Positions 5,332-5,374 of a DNA stretch of 5,374 bases are shown in pieces. The stretch is from contig JAJPXE010000204.1 in the NCBI GenBank assembly GCA_021205645.1, positions 1-5,374 of the forward strand, given 5' to 3'. Position numbers and translations under genes: made by a program. Every line of letters starts with the position of its first letter. Position 1 is the first letter of the stretch. Below the pieces are notes generated by a model, which had not been told where the DNA came from, made no database searches, and was given only the letters and a program-made list of their open reading frames with translations. This DNA is from Candidatus Gastranaerophilales bacterium. Its GTDB lineage: Bacteria; Cyanobacteriota; Vampirovibrionia; Gastranaerophilales; Gastranaerophilaceae.

Positions 5332-5374
5332 ATATGACAGGGGTTTGAAGATGATTAAATAATTAAATATTAAT

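Noticed and set aside
5352..5363. Plus-strand ATG ATT AAA TAA after a purine-rich stretch as a divergent leader peptide
   Set aside because: Three codons only, and nothing downstream in the window to support regulation by it.

Overview
The window holds one five-gene operon on the minus strand (5238 down to 415). At its 3' side lies a GC-rich, non-coding block packed with palindromes (about 22-364). The gene set is a paired sensory and catalytic [FeFe]-hydrogenase locus typical of strictly anaerobic, fermentative Clostridia. The AT-rich coding sequence and the hydS-phosphatase-monomeric hydrogenase combination recall Ruminococcus and its relatives. That lineage assignment is an inference from gene content and not from a phylogenetic marker.

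Layout in transcription order: a short leader carries a plausible extended -10 promoter (5283-5311) and a perfect inverted repeat touching its -35 (5309-5331). Next come a 76-aa thioredoxin-fold [2Fe-2S] protein (5238-5008), a 575-aa group C (HydS-type) sensory [FeFe]-hydrogenase with two kinds of Fe-S domain and a PAS domain (5002-3275), and a SpoIIE/PP2C-type phosphatase with an unassigned C-terminal region (3275-2118). The operon ends with a second 85-aa [2Fe-2S] protein (2107-1850) and a group B-like monomeric [FeFe]-hydrogenase with many Fe-S motifs (1857-415). All junctions are overlaps or gaps of at most 10 nt, which strongly suggests one transcript with translational coupling. The 5' ends of the first and last genes are set here at internal ATG codons with Shine-Dalgarno sequences, not at the upstream in-frame TTG codons.

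Likely joint working (inference): HydS senses H2 or the redox state of the ferredoxin pool at an H-cluster that lacks the proton-relay cysteine. The signal passes through its Fe-S clusters to the PAS domain, and the neighbouring phosphatase turns it into dephosphorylation of an unseen target. The [2Fe-2S] proteins may carry electrons to or from the two hydrogenases. No H-cluster maturation gene (hydE, hydF, hydG) and no anti-sigma or anti-anti-sigma partner is present, so these must lie elsewhere.

Bases 1-414 hold no convincing gene. They form a run of almost end-to-end hairpins, including a 21-pair imperfect hairpin and a perfect 11-bp stem, flanked by two copies of a 20-nt direct repeat. 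This looks like a palindromic repeat element or a structured RNA and is the least explained part of the window.
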